The notes beneath the pieces were generated by a model that saw only the letters and a list, made by a program, of their open reading frames with translations, searched no databases and was not told the DNA's origin. The position numbers and the translations under genes were made by a program. This document shows, in pieces, positions 43,233 through 52,312 of a DNA stretch of 64,000 nt. The stretch comes from Sulfurovum sp. 16-42-52 (GTDB lineage Bacteria; Campylobacterota; Campylobacteria; Campylobacterales; Sulfurovaceae): NCBI GenBank assembly GCA_002281755.1, contig NCHB01000002.1, positions 79,602 to 143,601 on the forward strand, read 5' to 3'. Every line of letters starts with the position of its first letter. Within the stretch, counting starts at the first letter, position 1.

Positions 43233-44225
43233 CTATGCCATCGTACTCAGCCCAATCATGGAGAGTATGAAACAAATCAATACAATCCAAGAGTCTAAGC
43301 CTAGTTTGAAGAATTTATGTTGTACTTGATACTTGATGCCCAAAAGATAGATAAACGTCATCAAGATACCCACAAGAGACAAATAAATATTTACGGGTCC
43401 AGAGTGGGTCAATACGGGATTGTGCGATAACACCATCGCAAGCAGTAACAGTGTAGGCAAAAATGCATTTCCGCCAAAGATATCTCCTGCAATGGGTTCA
43501 TAGGAGTTGTTTTTGACAAAAGAGATACCGCTTGATAACTCTGGCAAGGAAGTAACCAACGCCAATACAGTTGCGCCAAAGATGACCCCGTTGATGTTGA
43601 GGCCATCGGCAATCACAGAGCTTGTGTTTTCTAGCAACACACCAAAGACCAATACAATAAAACTGACAAAAACAAGACCCATCAGTGCTTTTTTGGGGTT
43701 TTGTTTTTCAAAAAGTTGAACTTCAGTTTGTGAAACAGGAGTGGGAGTCTGGTATTTTTTAATCACAAACAAACCGCTTATCCAAATGGCTACAATGACA
43801 AAACCAATAGACATTTCAAACTTCGCATCAATGTGTGTCCCAAGTAAAACCATACCTAAAATGACGATAAGGATAGAGGCTTGTATGAGTGCTATTTTCT
43901 TACCAAACAAAGAACTTAGCGGTAGTGTGCTTTTGCTATTGAAAAAATCAAAAAAAACCAAAAGCAGTGTTTGTATCGCAATACCGCCGATGAGATTACC
44001 TACAGCCAAGGATGTGTCACCTTTTAGAGATGAGCTGACAGTGATAGCAATCTCAGGCAGATTGGTCACGATTGACAATATCAACGTTCCCCCAAAACCG
44101 CTACCCAGATTGTAATGATAATCCACATAATCCACAAGCGTTGAAAGTTTGATACAAAAATACCAAATCATCGCGCTGGAGAAGAGGAACAATGCGCTGT
44201 TTTGCATAAGGGTAAGATTATCCAT
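43233..44225 (-). CDS. CaCA-family sodium/calcium exchanger
   Basis: 330 aa, ten to eleven membrane helices in two inverted halves. The alpha-1 repeat has FGGTLILSIVTNLPEIAITV and NLIGGIAIQT; alpha-2 has GATVLALVTSLPELSSGISF and DIFGGNAFLP, the ion-binding N/E-containing repeats of cation/Ca2+ exchangers. A cytoplasmic loop with a Gln/Lys-rich stretch joins the halves. Exports Ca2+ against Na+ or H+. First gene of a two-gene minus-strand unit. Confidence 0.88.
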   Translation of the reverse strand: MDNLTLMQNSALFLFSSAMIWYFCIKLSTLVDYVDYHYNLGSGFGGTLILSIVTNLPEIAITVSSSLKGDTSLAVGNLIGGIAIQTLLLVFFDFFNSKSTLPLSSLFGKKIALIQASILIVILGMVLLGTHIDAKFEMSIGFVIVAIWISGLFVIKKYQTPTPVSQTEVQLFEKQNPKKALMGLVFVSFIVLVFGVLLENTSSVIADGLNINGVIFGATVLALVTSLPELSSGISFVKNNSYEPIAGDIFGGNAFLPTLLLLAMVLSHNPVLTHSGPVNIYLSLVGILMTFIYLLGIKYQVQHKFFKLGLDSWIVLICFILSMIGLSTMA

Positions 44226-44376
44226 GACTGAAGTTTATCGTATGCAGACTTCAAGTTGAAAGCTGTTCAATTGAACTTGACATCGTTTTGATTATTGGTG
44301 TAGACTAGTGTAAAACAAAAAGGAGACTAAGACTGTTTTTTGAGGAATATAAAATCCATTGTATGAATTTCAGTCT

Positions 44377-44440
44377 ATTGTGCCAATAGAAATTGTGCCA
44401 ATAAAAACTGTCATTTTTGTCTTTCTGTCATTCTGTCATT
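44377..44440. repeat. Short tandem repeats in the exchanger/PCMT gap
   Basis: ATTGTGCCAATA occurs at 44377-44388 and 44392-44403 (15-nt period), followed by three CTGTCATT units between 44408 and 44440. They lie in the 266-bp divergent gap. Also here: AAAAAGGAG near 44320 with no usable start after it, and a TTCAATTGAA palindrome near 44264. Confidence 0.6.
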
Positions 44441-44491
44441 CTATTTTTTGGCTGATTGAAAAAACATATAGCAAATAAAAGGAGTCAAATT

Positions 44492-46477
44492 ATGAGCAAT
44501 TTTGAAGCGTTAAGAGAACAAATGATAGAACGTCAGCTTGTAGCACGTGGATTACATGATCAAGCAGTACTGACTGCTCTCAGTGCTGTCCCTCGCGAGA
44601 AGTTCATACCTACGGAGCTTGTTGAGTTTGCTTATCGGGATTCTCCTTTACCTATTGAAGCGAGCCAGACTATATCACAACCTTATATTGTCGCACTGAT
44701 GACGGCTGCTTTGAAGCTGAAAGAAAATGACCGGGTTTTGGAAGTGGGTACAGGTTCGGGGTATGCAGCCGCAGTACTTGCCGAAATTTCCAATGATGTG
44801 TACACGATAGAACGACATAAGATCTTGGCAGATACTGCGCGGGAACGGCTCCGGGATCTAGGCTATACGAATGTTCAGGTACTGCATGGGGATGGTACTT
44901 TAGGGTGGCCCGAACATGCACCATTTGATGCCATTGTGGTTGCTGCTGGCGGTCCGGAAGTCCCCCAAACGCTTAAAAAACAGTTGGCGATAGGCGGACG
45001 TTTGGTCATACCGGTGGGCACCTCTTTGGATTCACAGAAACTTATGTATGTACAGCGCATCAGCGAAGATGAGTATGAGGAATCAAATCTAGGAAGTGTA
45101 CGTTTCGTTCCTTTGATCGGTGCAGCAGGCTGGGAAGATGAAAAAGCACAGATTTCTGCTGTACCTAAAACAGAAGAGACATTACCCGAATTAATTTATA
45201 AATCCAGTGAACATTTCGCCACTATAGAAGATGTCAATCTTGATAATCTCATGGAACGCATTGGCGATAGCCGTATCGTTTTGTTGGGTGAAGCCTCACA
45301 TGGTAGTGCGGAATTTTATGATATGCGTGCACGTATCACCAAAGAGCTTATAGAGAAGAAAGGTTTTACCATTATTGCGGCAGAAGCAGATTGGCCTGAT
45401 GCTGCACATATCAATAGCTATGTTCATGGCAAAGAACCTGATGCATTGTTACAGCGTCAGCCTTTTTCACGTTTTCCGACTTGGATGTGGGCAAATCACT
45501 CTGTGTTGAACTTCACACATTGGTTAAAAGCACATAATGACAAGATAGGCTCAAGTCATGAAAAAGTCGGTTTTTATGGTTTGGATTTATACAGTGTCTA
45601 TAGTTCTATGGAAGTTGTACTTCAGTTTTTGGAAAAAGTAGATCCAAAGACCGCCGAGGTAGCCCGTATACGCTATGGATGTTTGATGCCATGGGCGGAC
45701 GATCTTTCTTTATACAGTCGTGCGGTTATTACAAGGCAGTACAGGGAATGCGAAAGGGAAGTATTGATCATACTGCAAAACTTGCTTCAGAAACGAATAG
45801 AATACTCTTTGCAGGATGGAGAGAATTTTTTCAATGCTGAGCAAAATGCAAAGCTGGTTGCCAATGCCGAACGATATTACCGAACGATGTATTATGCAAA
45901 GAGCAATTCGTGGAATCAGCGTGATCAGCATATGTTTGAAATCTTGCAGGACGTTCTTCAATTTCGGGGTCCAGAGTCCAAAGCAGTGATATGGGCACAT
46001 AATTCGCATATCGGAGATGCAAGTGCTACGCAAATGAGCGCAAGCGGTGAAATAAACATAGGTCAGTTAATACGACAGAAGTACGGTGACAAAGCGTATA
46101 ATATAGGTTTTGGTACGGATCATGGTACAGTTTCGGCCGCTTCAGAGTGGGGAGGTCCTTTAGAGATAAAGAAGGTACAACCATCGCATATTGACAGTTA
46201 TGAGCGCGTATTTCATGAGGTGAAGAGTGATAATTTTCTATTGCCCCTGCGTAAACCGTTTCTGGAATTAACACGTAAAAAATTGCTTCAGGAGCGTCTT
46301 GAACGTGCTATCGGTGTCATTTATAGACCTGAAACGGAGTTGCAAAGCCATTATTTTTATGCCTCTTTGCCGAATCAGTTTGATGAATATATCTGGTTTG
46401 ATGAAACCCACGCAGTGGAAGCGTTAACAAAAGAAACAATCAAGGGAGTGCCCGATACATTTCCGTTTGGACTTTAA
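44492..46477 (+). CDS. Fusion: protein-L-isoaspartate O-methyltransferase + erythromycin esterase domain
   Basis: 661 aa from the ATG at 44492, chosen for its AAAAGGAGTCAAATT ribosome site. Residues 1-210 are a complete PCMT: ASQTISQPYIVALM, SAM motif LEVGTGSGYAAAVLAE, HGDGTLGWPEHAPFDAIVVAAG; it methylates damaged L-isoaspartyl residues for repair. Residues about 235-655 are an erythromycin-esterase-like domain with GEASHGSAEFYDMRARITKELI, EADWPDAAHIN, GLDLYS, AHNSHIGDA and GFGTDHGTV. Actual macrolide hydrolysis is unproven for this subfamily. Both domains look intact. The following gene begins at the next base. Confidence 0.88.
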   Translation: MSNFEALREQMIERQLVARGLHDQAVLTALSAVPREKFIPTELVEFAYRDSPLPIEASQTISQPYIVALMTAALKLKENDRVLEVGTGSGYAAAVLAEISNDVYTIERHKILADTARERLRDLGYTNVQVLHGDGTLGWPEHAPFDAIVVAAGGPEVPQTLKKQLAIGGRLVIPVGTSLDSQKLMYVQRISEDEYEESNLGSVRFVPLIGAAGWEDEKAQISAVPKTEETLPELIYKSSEHFATIEDVNLDNLMERIGDSRIVLLGEASHGSAEFYDMRARITKELIEKKGFTIIAAEADWPDAAHINSYVHGKEPDALLQRQPFSRFPTWMWANHSVLNFTHWLKAHNDKIGSSHEKVGFYGLDLYSVYSSMEVVLQFLEKVDPKTAEVARIRYGCLMPWADDLSLYSRAVITRQYRECEREVLIILQNLLQKRIEYSLQDGENFFNAEQNAKLVANAERYYRTMYYAKSNSWNQRDQHMFEILQDVLQFRGPESKAVIWAHNSHIGDASATQMSASGEINIGQLIRQKYGDKAYNIGFGTDHGTVSAASEWGGPLEIKKVQPSHIDSYERVFHEVKSDNFLLPLRKPFLELTRKKLLQERLERAIGVIYRPETELQSHYFYASLPNQFDEYIWFDETHAVEALTKETIKGVPDTFPFGL

Positions 46478-47638
46478 ATGCAGCAAGAGATGGATCCTAA
46501 AACCATTATGAAGCATTTTGCATCTTCTACCGGATTGTCTGATCTGTCACGCCAGCCACGTCGTTATTTGTGGACAGATGCTTTTGCTGTATGTAATTAT
46601 CTTGGGCTTTATCGTCAAACTGGTACACATGAGTTTCTCGAACTTGCGTTAAAATTGGTCACCCAAGTGCATCAAATACTTGGTAGGCACCGTAGTGACA
46701 GTCAATTGAGCGGATGGCTGAGCGGTTTAGCTGAAGAAGAAGCACAACAGCACCCTACACGGGGAGGACTGAGGATTGGAAAAAAGTTAAATGAACGGCA
46801 TGTTCATGAGCCTGTCGATGAGTCTCGTGAGTGGGATATGGATGGTCAATATTTCCATTATCTGACAAAATGGATGCATGCTCTTAATTGTGTAAGTCGC
46901 GTTACAGGTAATAGTATGTATATCCTATGGGCGATGGAACTTGCGAAAGTAGCGTATCATGCATTTACCTATATCCTTTTAAGCGGTGGAATAAGGCGTA
47001 TGTACTGGAAAATGAGTATTGATCTTTCCCGTCCCTTGGTTTCTTCTATGGGTCACCATGATCCGCTTGATGGCTTGATCACGTTTTATGAACTTGAAGC
47101 TACTGCAAAGCAGTTCTCTTTAAAAATAAGCCTTCAAACAGAAATTGAGTCTATGGAAATGATGTGTAAAGAAAAAGATTGGGCTACAGAAGATGCATTG
47201 GGTCTCGGTGGATTGCTTACTGATGCCTACAAACTGGTTCAGTTGATTGATATCCATCAGTTGAGAGATACGGACAGACTTTTGTCATTGCTCGAAGATA
47301 TAGAATACAGTCTACATATGTTTTCCAATCACAACCAGTTGCATTTACCTGCTGGGTATCGTTTAGCATTTCGTGAGTTTGGACTCAGTATTGGCTTGTG
47401 TGCCATAAGTAGAATGCAAAATAGAATTGAAAAGCACCCCAATCATTTTAAAAATGCTGATCAATTAACTTCAATGCTAAGCAGACTTTCGCATTTTTTT
47501 CCTATCAGTAAGTTAATTGGTGATTTCTGGTTGCAGCCACAGCATCGTTTGGTTCACAGCTGGTCGGATCATGAGGATATTAACACAGTGATGTTGGCTA
47601 CTGTTTTAGCACCCGAAATGTATCTGTCTTGTGATTAA
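46478..47638 (+). CDS. Unknown helical protein, possible (alpha/alpha) barrel
   Basis: 386 aa, starting directly after the PCMT-Ere stop. It has no signal peptide and is predicted all-helical. Repeated hairpin-like units with conserved-looking blocks (LWTDAFAVCNYLGLYRQTG, GGLRIGKKLNERHVHEP-DESREWDMDGQYFHYLTKWMHAL, SMGHHDPLDGLITFYELE, HSWSDHEDINTVMLATVL) recall six-hairpin glycosidase or terpenoid-cyclase-type toroids, with acidic and His residues grouped as in an active site. I do not recognise the family. Strict adjacency suggests it works with the fusion protein. Confidence 0.65.
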   Translation: MQQEMDPKTIMKHFASSTGLSDLSRQPRRYLWTDAFAVCNYLGLYRQTGTHEFLELALKLVTQVHQILGRHRSDSQLSGWLSGLAEEEAQQHPTRGGLRIGKKLNERHVHEPVDESREWDMDGQYFHYLTKWMHALNCVSRVTGNSMYILWAMELAKVAYHAFTYILLSGGIRRMYWKMSIDLSRPLVSSMGHHDPLDGLITFYELEATAKQFSLKISLQTEIESMEMMCKEKDWATEDALGLGGLLTDAYKLVQLIDIHQLRDTDRLLSLLEDIEYSLHMFSNHNQLHLPAGYRLAFREFGLSIGLCAISRMQNRIEKHPNHFKNADQLTSMLSRLSHFFPISKLIGDFWLQPQHRLVHSWSDHEDINTVMLATVLAPEMYLSCD

Positions 47639-47672
47639 TAAAAAGGGCGATGTTCATAGAAGTGGTGTATGT

Positions 47673-47678
47673 TATAAT
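47673..47678 (+). promoter_or_regulatory. -10 element for the SpoIIAA-like gene
   Basis: TATAAT in GTTATAATAATC, 31 bp before the ATG at 47709. Confidence 0.5.
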
Positions 47679-47708
47679 AATCATTCAATCAGAAAAAAAG
47701 GAAACATC

Positions 47709-48083
47709 ATGTTGAGTATTGATTTGGATGAAAAAAACGGTATCGCTATTCTTAAGCCTGATGGTGCATTGTCTGAGGATGATTTTAAATCTGCCGCAAG
47801 TATCATAGATGGTTATATAGAAAAAGCAGGAAAGTTAAACGGTATTATCATACAGGTGGAGTCATTTCCTGGATGGGATTCGTTTTCCGGATTTACGGCG
47901 CATATGAAGTTTGTCAAAGAACATCACAAAGAAGTATCGTATGTTGCCCTTGTGACAGATTCGTTACTGGCAGAGTTTGCCGAGCATATCGTCAATCATT
48001 TTGTGAGTGCAGAAGTAAAACATTTTTCTTTTGATGCACTGGATGATGCCACAAAATGGATAGAACAATCAACGCAGCAGTAA
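47709..48083 (+). CDS. SpoIIAA-like (STAS/SEC14-type) protein
   Basis: 124 aa from the ATG at 47709, preceded by AAAAAGGAAACATC and its own promoter. The pattern (IAILKPDGALSEDDFKSAASIIDGYIEK, GIIIQVESFPGWDSFSGFTAHMKFVKEH, VALVTDSLLAEFAEHIVNHFVSAEVKHF, DDATKWIEQ) is that of the SpoIIAA-like family, related to STAS anti-anti-sigma folds. It may bind lipid or a partner protein. The role in this setting is unknown. Convergent with the beta-barrel gene by 1 bp. Confidence 0.75.
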   Translation: MLSIDLDEKNGIAILKPDGALSEDDFKSAASIIDGYIEKAGKLNGIIIQVESFPGWDSFSGFTAHMKFVKEHHKEVSYVALVTDSLLAEFAEHIVNHFVSAEVKHFSFDALDDATKWIEQSTQQ

Positions 48084-49211
48084 TCAATATGTTACTTTAA
48101 AACGCAGATAGTACGTGTTGTGTATTCTTGCAAATCCACTTTCGCTCTCTCCTGCGTACAGCATCGCTCCAAGTGCCAAAGAGGCATCATCGCTGATACT
48201 GTAGGCAAGCAACGGTGCGATATAGGCACTGCTGTCTTCGGGGTTGTAAATCACACTAGCCGTAGCACTGTAGAGCAGGTTGAAATCATAATATGCCGAT
48301 GCCCCAAAATAGTCCCTATAGGCAAAACGGTTGTTGCCCAGTGTGCTGTTCTGATACACAAATATCTCTTCATAGGTATAGGTTTGCGATGAGTGTATCC
48401 ACTCTGTTGCAAGCGTCAGTCCACCCGAAAAACCATAGTCCAGTCCGAGTATGGTCTGGTAAAACTCTTGGTCTAAAAGCGTGTCTTTGAAATATCCCCC
48501 TTCACTTCGCCACTCTATACCGGTGTCAAACAGATTGCCTTCGATCTCATAAGCGATCATCTGGGCATCATTGCTTGAAAAAAGATCCAGTGCAATGTCG
48601 GCAACTCCGACATTTCCTTTGATCCTTCCGGCGTACTTATAGCTGTCATCCTGTCGTTTGGCTGCTACGACCATTACTTCGCTGAGTTTGTCTAAAGCAT
48701 AGGCATAAGAGAGGGCATAGGTACCAAAAACCTGATCCGGCTCAAGCGCAAGCGGGTTTCGCGGGTTAAAAAGATCTGTCGGAGTCCAGATGCGTCCTAC
48801 GCCCATCGTAATCTTCTGAAGACCAAAGACTGCGTTGTGTGTTTCATCTGCATAGCCGATGTTTAGACGATGCAGACGTCCATAGACCTCACCTTTTGCA
48901 TAGTTGTTACGGTTGGTTTGCAGCTCAAAAGGCGTATCTGCCTGCATGGAGCCAAGATAGAGATATTCATAACTGTTGATATACTCCTCTCCATAATAAT
49001 TGTCGACATCGGCAATGATGTTGGCAAACCAATTTTCTTTTTTGATGTCACCTGTGAGGCGTACTCTGTTATAGTTGTACACTGTACGCTCTTCATCTGT
49101 ATAGGGAACAGAGGAAAGAGTATAGTTGGTATTTTCTACACTAAAGTGATGCTCTGTTGCCATGAGCGGAACTGTAAGAGAGGCTGCAAATACTGCTTTA
49201 ATGATCTTCAA
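48084..49211 (-). CDS. Outer-membrane beta-barrel protein
   Basis: 375 aa from the TTG at 49211, which lies inside the ATPase gene, has GGAG at 6-nt spacing and opens a normal signal peptide (MKIIKAVFAASLTVPLMA). The mature part is a run of alternating amphipathic strands (DVDNYYGEEYINSYEYLYLG, YALSYAYALDKLSEVMVVAAK, LTLATEWIHSSQTYTYEEIF) and ends in an aromatic-rich strand YLRFKVTY, as outer-membrane barrels do. Last gene of the six-gene operon, so it is the likely outer-membrane exit or acceptor for the ABC/LolA-like system. Confidence 0.78.
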   Translation of the reverse strand: MKIIKAVFAASLTVPLMATEHHFSVENTNYTLSSVPYTDEERTVYNYNRVRLTGDIKKENWFANIIADVDNYYGEEYINSYEYLYLGSMQADTPFELQTNRNNYAKGEVYGRLHRLNIGYADETHNAVFGLQKITMGVGRIWTPTDLFNPRNPLALEPDQVFGTYALSYAYALDKLSEVMVVAAKRQDDSYKYAGRIKGNVGVADIALDLFSSNDAQMIAYEIEGNLFDTGIEWRSEGGYFKDTLLDQEFYQTILGLDYGFSGGLTLATEWIHSSQTYTYEEIFVYQNSTLGNNRFAYRDYFGASAYYDFNLLYSATASVIYNPEDSSAYIAPLLAYSISDDASLALGAMLYAGESESGFARIHNTYYLRFKVTY

Positions 49212-49869
49212 TGACCGCTCCGTCAGAGAGTACAATAACACGTTTAGACTGCTCAAGTACATATCTGTCATGTGAAGCAAAGATGACAGTGACGTGTTCT
49301 TTTTCGTTGAGTGTGCGTAACATCTGCATGAGACGTTCGCTGTTTTTGGAGTCAAGGTTTGCGGTGGGTTCGTCTGCAAGTATGAGTTTGGGGCGTGAAG
49401 CTACGGCTCTTGCTACTGCTACACGCTGCTGCTGACCACCGCTTATCTCTCCTGGAAGTTTATCGAGGATATCTTCTATCTGCAAGATGGAGACAAGCTC
49501 CAAGATGCGCGCATTGATTGCCACCTCATCTAACTTGAGTAGTCTCATAATGAACCCGATATTTTCACGAACCGTCAGTACCTGTATCAGATTGTACGCT
49601 TGAAAAATAAACCCGATATGATTCAGCCGCAACTTAGCCATCTTCTCTTCGCTGTACGCGGATATCTCTTCTCCTTCAAAAAATATCTTCCCGCTTGTTG
49701 CAGCGTCTAGTCCGCCTATAATGTTCAAGAGAGTCGTTTTACCTGAACCTGACTCACCGCTGAGTGTAGTGAATTCTCCTTTTTCAAAGATAAGATTGAT
49801 ATCTTTGAGGGCTTTGATCTCTTTGGGAGAATCGGGGTAGAATGTTTTGCAGATATGACTGAGTTTCAT
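49198..49869 (-). CDS. ABC transporter ATPase (LolD/MacB type)
   Basis: 223 aa. Walker A GESGSGKTTL (about 38-47), Q loop, signature ISGGQQQRVAVARAV, Walker B LILADEPTANLDSKN and the H loop ASHD. The PTANLD signature marks the LolD/MacB/FtsE branch, which works with FtsX-type permeases on lipoproteins, peptides or membrane lipids. It overlaps the permease upstream by 4 bp and the barrel gene downstream by 14 bp. Confidence 0.94.
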   Translation of the reverse strand: MKLSHICKTFYPDSPKEIKALKDINLIFEKGEFTTLSGESGSGKTTLLNIIGGLDAATSGKIFFEGEEISAYSEEKMAKLRLNHIGFIFQAYNLIQVLTVRENIGFIMRLLKLDEVAINARILELVSILQIEDILDKLPGEISGGQQQRVAVARAVASRPKLILADEPTANLDSKNSERLMQMLRTLNEKEHVTVIFASHDRYVLEQSKRVIVLSDGAVIEDH

Positions 49870-51095
49870 ACTGTTTTTCCTTGTATCATTTGGATGGGTT
49901 TGATCTTCTTGAGTTTGAGAAGAGGCCAGATCACTGAAAGCAAGGTTGCAAAAAATACAGCAAAAAAAGCTTGAACAAAATAGTAAAGATGGATATTTGC
50001 ATACATAACAACACTATATCCATACAGTTCAAGTCCTGCTTCAAAAGAGCGCATATCAATACCTGAAGTTGACATATACCAAAGAAGAAGCCATCCAAAA
50101 AAAGCGCCTGACATATAGCCGATACACCCTAAAAAAGATGCTTCCAGGAGTATCTGGTCTCTTACCATTTTATAGGGTGTACCTATGGCAAGCATGATGC
50201 TAAATTCACGCATGCGTTCAAGGACAGATACAAGCATCACGCCAAAAATGCCCAACGCTGCAACGATAAAAACGATGGCATAAGAGGCCAAATTGAAGAT
50301 ATGTATCAAATCCTGCATCTGTATAAGCAACGGATAGAGTTCATCCCAGCGAAGTATATCTGCCTCTGGAAATAGTGTTTGTAGTTCTTTTTGTATGATG
50401 CGTATTTGTTTGCTTTCTTTGACGCGTAATGCTATCTGGGTGGCACTCTGTTGCAGGTTTAGAAATTTTGACATCTGCTTCATAGAGACAAAAACAGAGC
50501 TGTCGTCAATAGAAGGGTTGCCTGTTTTGAGTATGCCTGTGATGCGAAAAGAGATGGAATTGATCTCTCCAGATGCGTCTTGGGCGGTGAAGATGACACG
50601 GCTTCCTATAGAGAGAGTCAGCTTTTTAGCCAATTCCGAACCGATCAAAGCCGCTGTATTTTCTTTGCCAAAACTATAGTCTCCCTGGGTGATAAAAGTA
50701 GAGAGCTGACCGAAATTTTGCTCATTCTCCAGATAGATACCCTTGAGTATCGCCCCAAATGACTTGTGTGCTGTGGCGATGAGACCTTCTTGTTCTAATC
50801 GGATGGAGTATGTCTCAAGCCCCTCAATCTTTGAGAATACCTCTTCATAGTTTGAAATAGAAGAGAGTCTGTAGTCAAGACTTTTTTGGAGACGATACTC
50901 TTTGGCATACACAGAGATCTCTCCTGAGTCGCTTCGTATGGTCGTGTTGATCAAATGGCTGATCATACCGTCATACAGTCCTTGAAGTCCAAGCAGACCC
51001 CCAAGACTCAGTGCGATCATCATAATCACCATCAAAGAACGTGTTTTGCGTCTCCAGATACTCAGCCAGGCAAGATGTTTAGCTATCTTATACAT
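49866..51095 (-). CDS. FtsX/LolE-type ABC permease 1
   Basis: 409 aa. N-terminal membrane helix (about 20-42), large periplasmic MacB-type core domain (about 45-265), then three helices of the FtsX domain (about 275-400) with VSVLERMREFSIMLAIGTPYKMVRDQILLEASFLG, the conserved E-R-x-x-E-x-G/A motif. Typical of lipoprotein-releasing or mechanotransmission ABC systems. Starts 8 bp inside the preceding permease gene. Confidence 0.9.
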   Translation of the reverse strand: MYKIAKHLAWLSIWRRKTRSLMVIMMIALSLGGLLGLQGLYDGMISHLINTTIRSDSGEISVYAKEYRLQKSLDYRLSSISNYEEVFSKIEGLETYSIRLEQEGLIATAHKSFGAILKGIYLENEQNFGQLSTFITQGDYSFGKENTAALIGSELAKKLTLSIGSRVIFTAQDASGEINSISFRITGILKTGNPSIDDSSVFVSMKQMSKFLNLQQSATQIALRVKESKQIRIIQKELQTLFPEADILRWDELYPLLIQMQDLIHIFNLASYAIVFIVAALGIFGVMLVSVLERMREFSIMLAIGTPYKMVRDQILLEASFLGCIGYMSGAFFGWLLLWYMSTSGIDMRSFEAGLELYGYSVVMYANIHLYYFVQAFFAVFFATLLSVIWPLLKLKKIKPIQMIQGKTV

Positions 51096-52308
51096 ATCTC
51101 ATTGCCTCCATGGCAGTCAACTTATTGATCTTGGAGATCGGATAGATAATGGCTGCAAGATTCAGTGTAAAGATCGTCAGGGCATTCCATATTATGGTAA
51201 AAAGATCGAAATTCATAGGTATTTCATCACTGATGACACCATACTCCTTATAGGTTTCGGCAATACCGGATATCACGATAGGGTGAAGTTCATAATAATA
51301 GGCAATGGAGGCACCGATGAGCGTACCAACTACTATACTGAGTGTTGTCAAAAGCACTATTTCCATAAAAAGCATACCAAAGATATCTTTGGAAGAGAGT
51401 CCCAAAGCTCTAAGAAGTCCTATCTCTCTGGCTCTGGTATAGATATTGACATAGGAGAAGATCATGATCACAAAAAAGATCACGAGAAAAAAGATGGAGA
51501 TGGAGATATAGTTAAAAATAGAGTCAACCAGCATCGCCTGCACTAAAGCAGAAAGAAGTATTTTCCAATTTACGACTTCAACTTCTGATGGCAGTGAAGT
51601 CTGTAAGTGTGTAGTCATTTTATCTATAGTGTTATTGTTATGAAAGTAAAGCGTAAAATAACTGGCCATGTTGTCGCTTAGCATCACGGTATCCAGATAG
51701 GATTTGTTGACAAAAGCAGATTGGGAGTCAAATTCGAAAAGACCTGTTTTGAAAATGCCTTTGACTTTAAATAGATCAGCCGCAAAAGAGTAGTCAATGG
51801 AAGAACCGACCATAGCTATCTGGTCGCCCACATCCACCTTGAGACGTTTGGCAAGCTCAGAGCCGATATAGATTTGATTGGTATCATTATCCTCAAGATA
51901 CGCGCCTTTTATGAGTGATTCGTGCAGTTTACTCAAGTCTTTTTCGCCAGACGGCACAATGCCTGCGACCAGACTTCCTACAGCTTTTTCATCCCCTGAG
52001 AGTAATGCATAGGTTTCAAACCTTTGGCTATAGGACTTGATAGAAGCGTCATTTTTGAGTATAGCATCAATACGATCGGCATCTTCTATCAGTGTATCGT
52101 AGCCGCCTTCATCTCTGTAGCCATTAAGATTAACATGTGCATACCCTGTATAGATTTCCACAGAACTTTTGATAAACTGAAAATGCGAACCATCCGTAAA
52201 CGCAACATACACGATAAAAAAGGCAGTAGTCACTGTGCTCAAAAGCAGAGTAATGATACTTCTGGCCTTGGATTTTACAATGTTTCGAAACGCAAGAGAA
52301 AAAAGCAT
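51088..52308 (-). CDS. FtsX/LolC-type ABC permease 2
   Basis: 406 aa. Same architecture as permease 1: helix (about 17-38), periplasmic core (40-265), three C-terminal helices with YTRAREIGLLRALGLSSKDIFGMLFMEIVLL. The two are distant paralogs, as LolC and LolE are, and would form a heterodimeric transporter with the single ATPase. It lies 4 bp after the LolA-like gene. Confidence 0.9.
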   Translation of the reverse strand: MLFSLAFRNIVKSKARSIITLLLSTVTTAFFIVYVAFTDGSHFQFIKSSVEIYTGYAHVNLNGYRDEGGYDTLIEDADRIDAILKNDASIKSYSQRFETYALLSGDEKAVGSLVAGIVPSGEKDLSKLHESLIKGAYLEDNDTNQIYIGSELAKRLKVDVGDQIAMVGSSIDYSFAADLFKVKGIFKTGLFEFDSQSAFVNKSYLDTVMLSDNMASYFTLYFHNNNTIDKMTTHLQTSLPSEVEVVNWKILLSALVQAMLVDSIFNYISISIFFLVIFFVIMIFSYVNIYTRAREIGLLRALGLSSKDIFGMLFMEIVLLTTLSIVVGTLIGASIAYYYELHPIVISGIAETYKEYGVISDEIPMNFDLFTIIWNALTIFTLNLAAIIYPISKINKLTAMEAMRYV

Positions 52309-52312
52309 CAGC

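Noticed and set aside
44492..46477. Calling the fusion a macrolide-resistance gene.
   Set aside because: Ere-like domains outside the characterised EreA/EreB group often lack macrolide activity, and the PCMT fusion and stress-gene context point elsewhere.
49211..49379. An N-terminal extension of about 56 residues on the beta-barrel protein.
   Set aside because: It is the antisense-frame reading through the ATPase gene, has no ribosome site and would bury the signal peptide.
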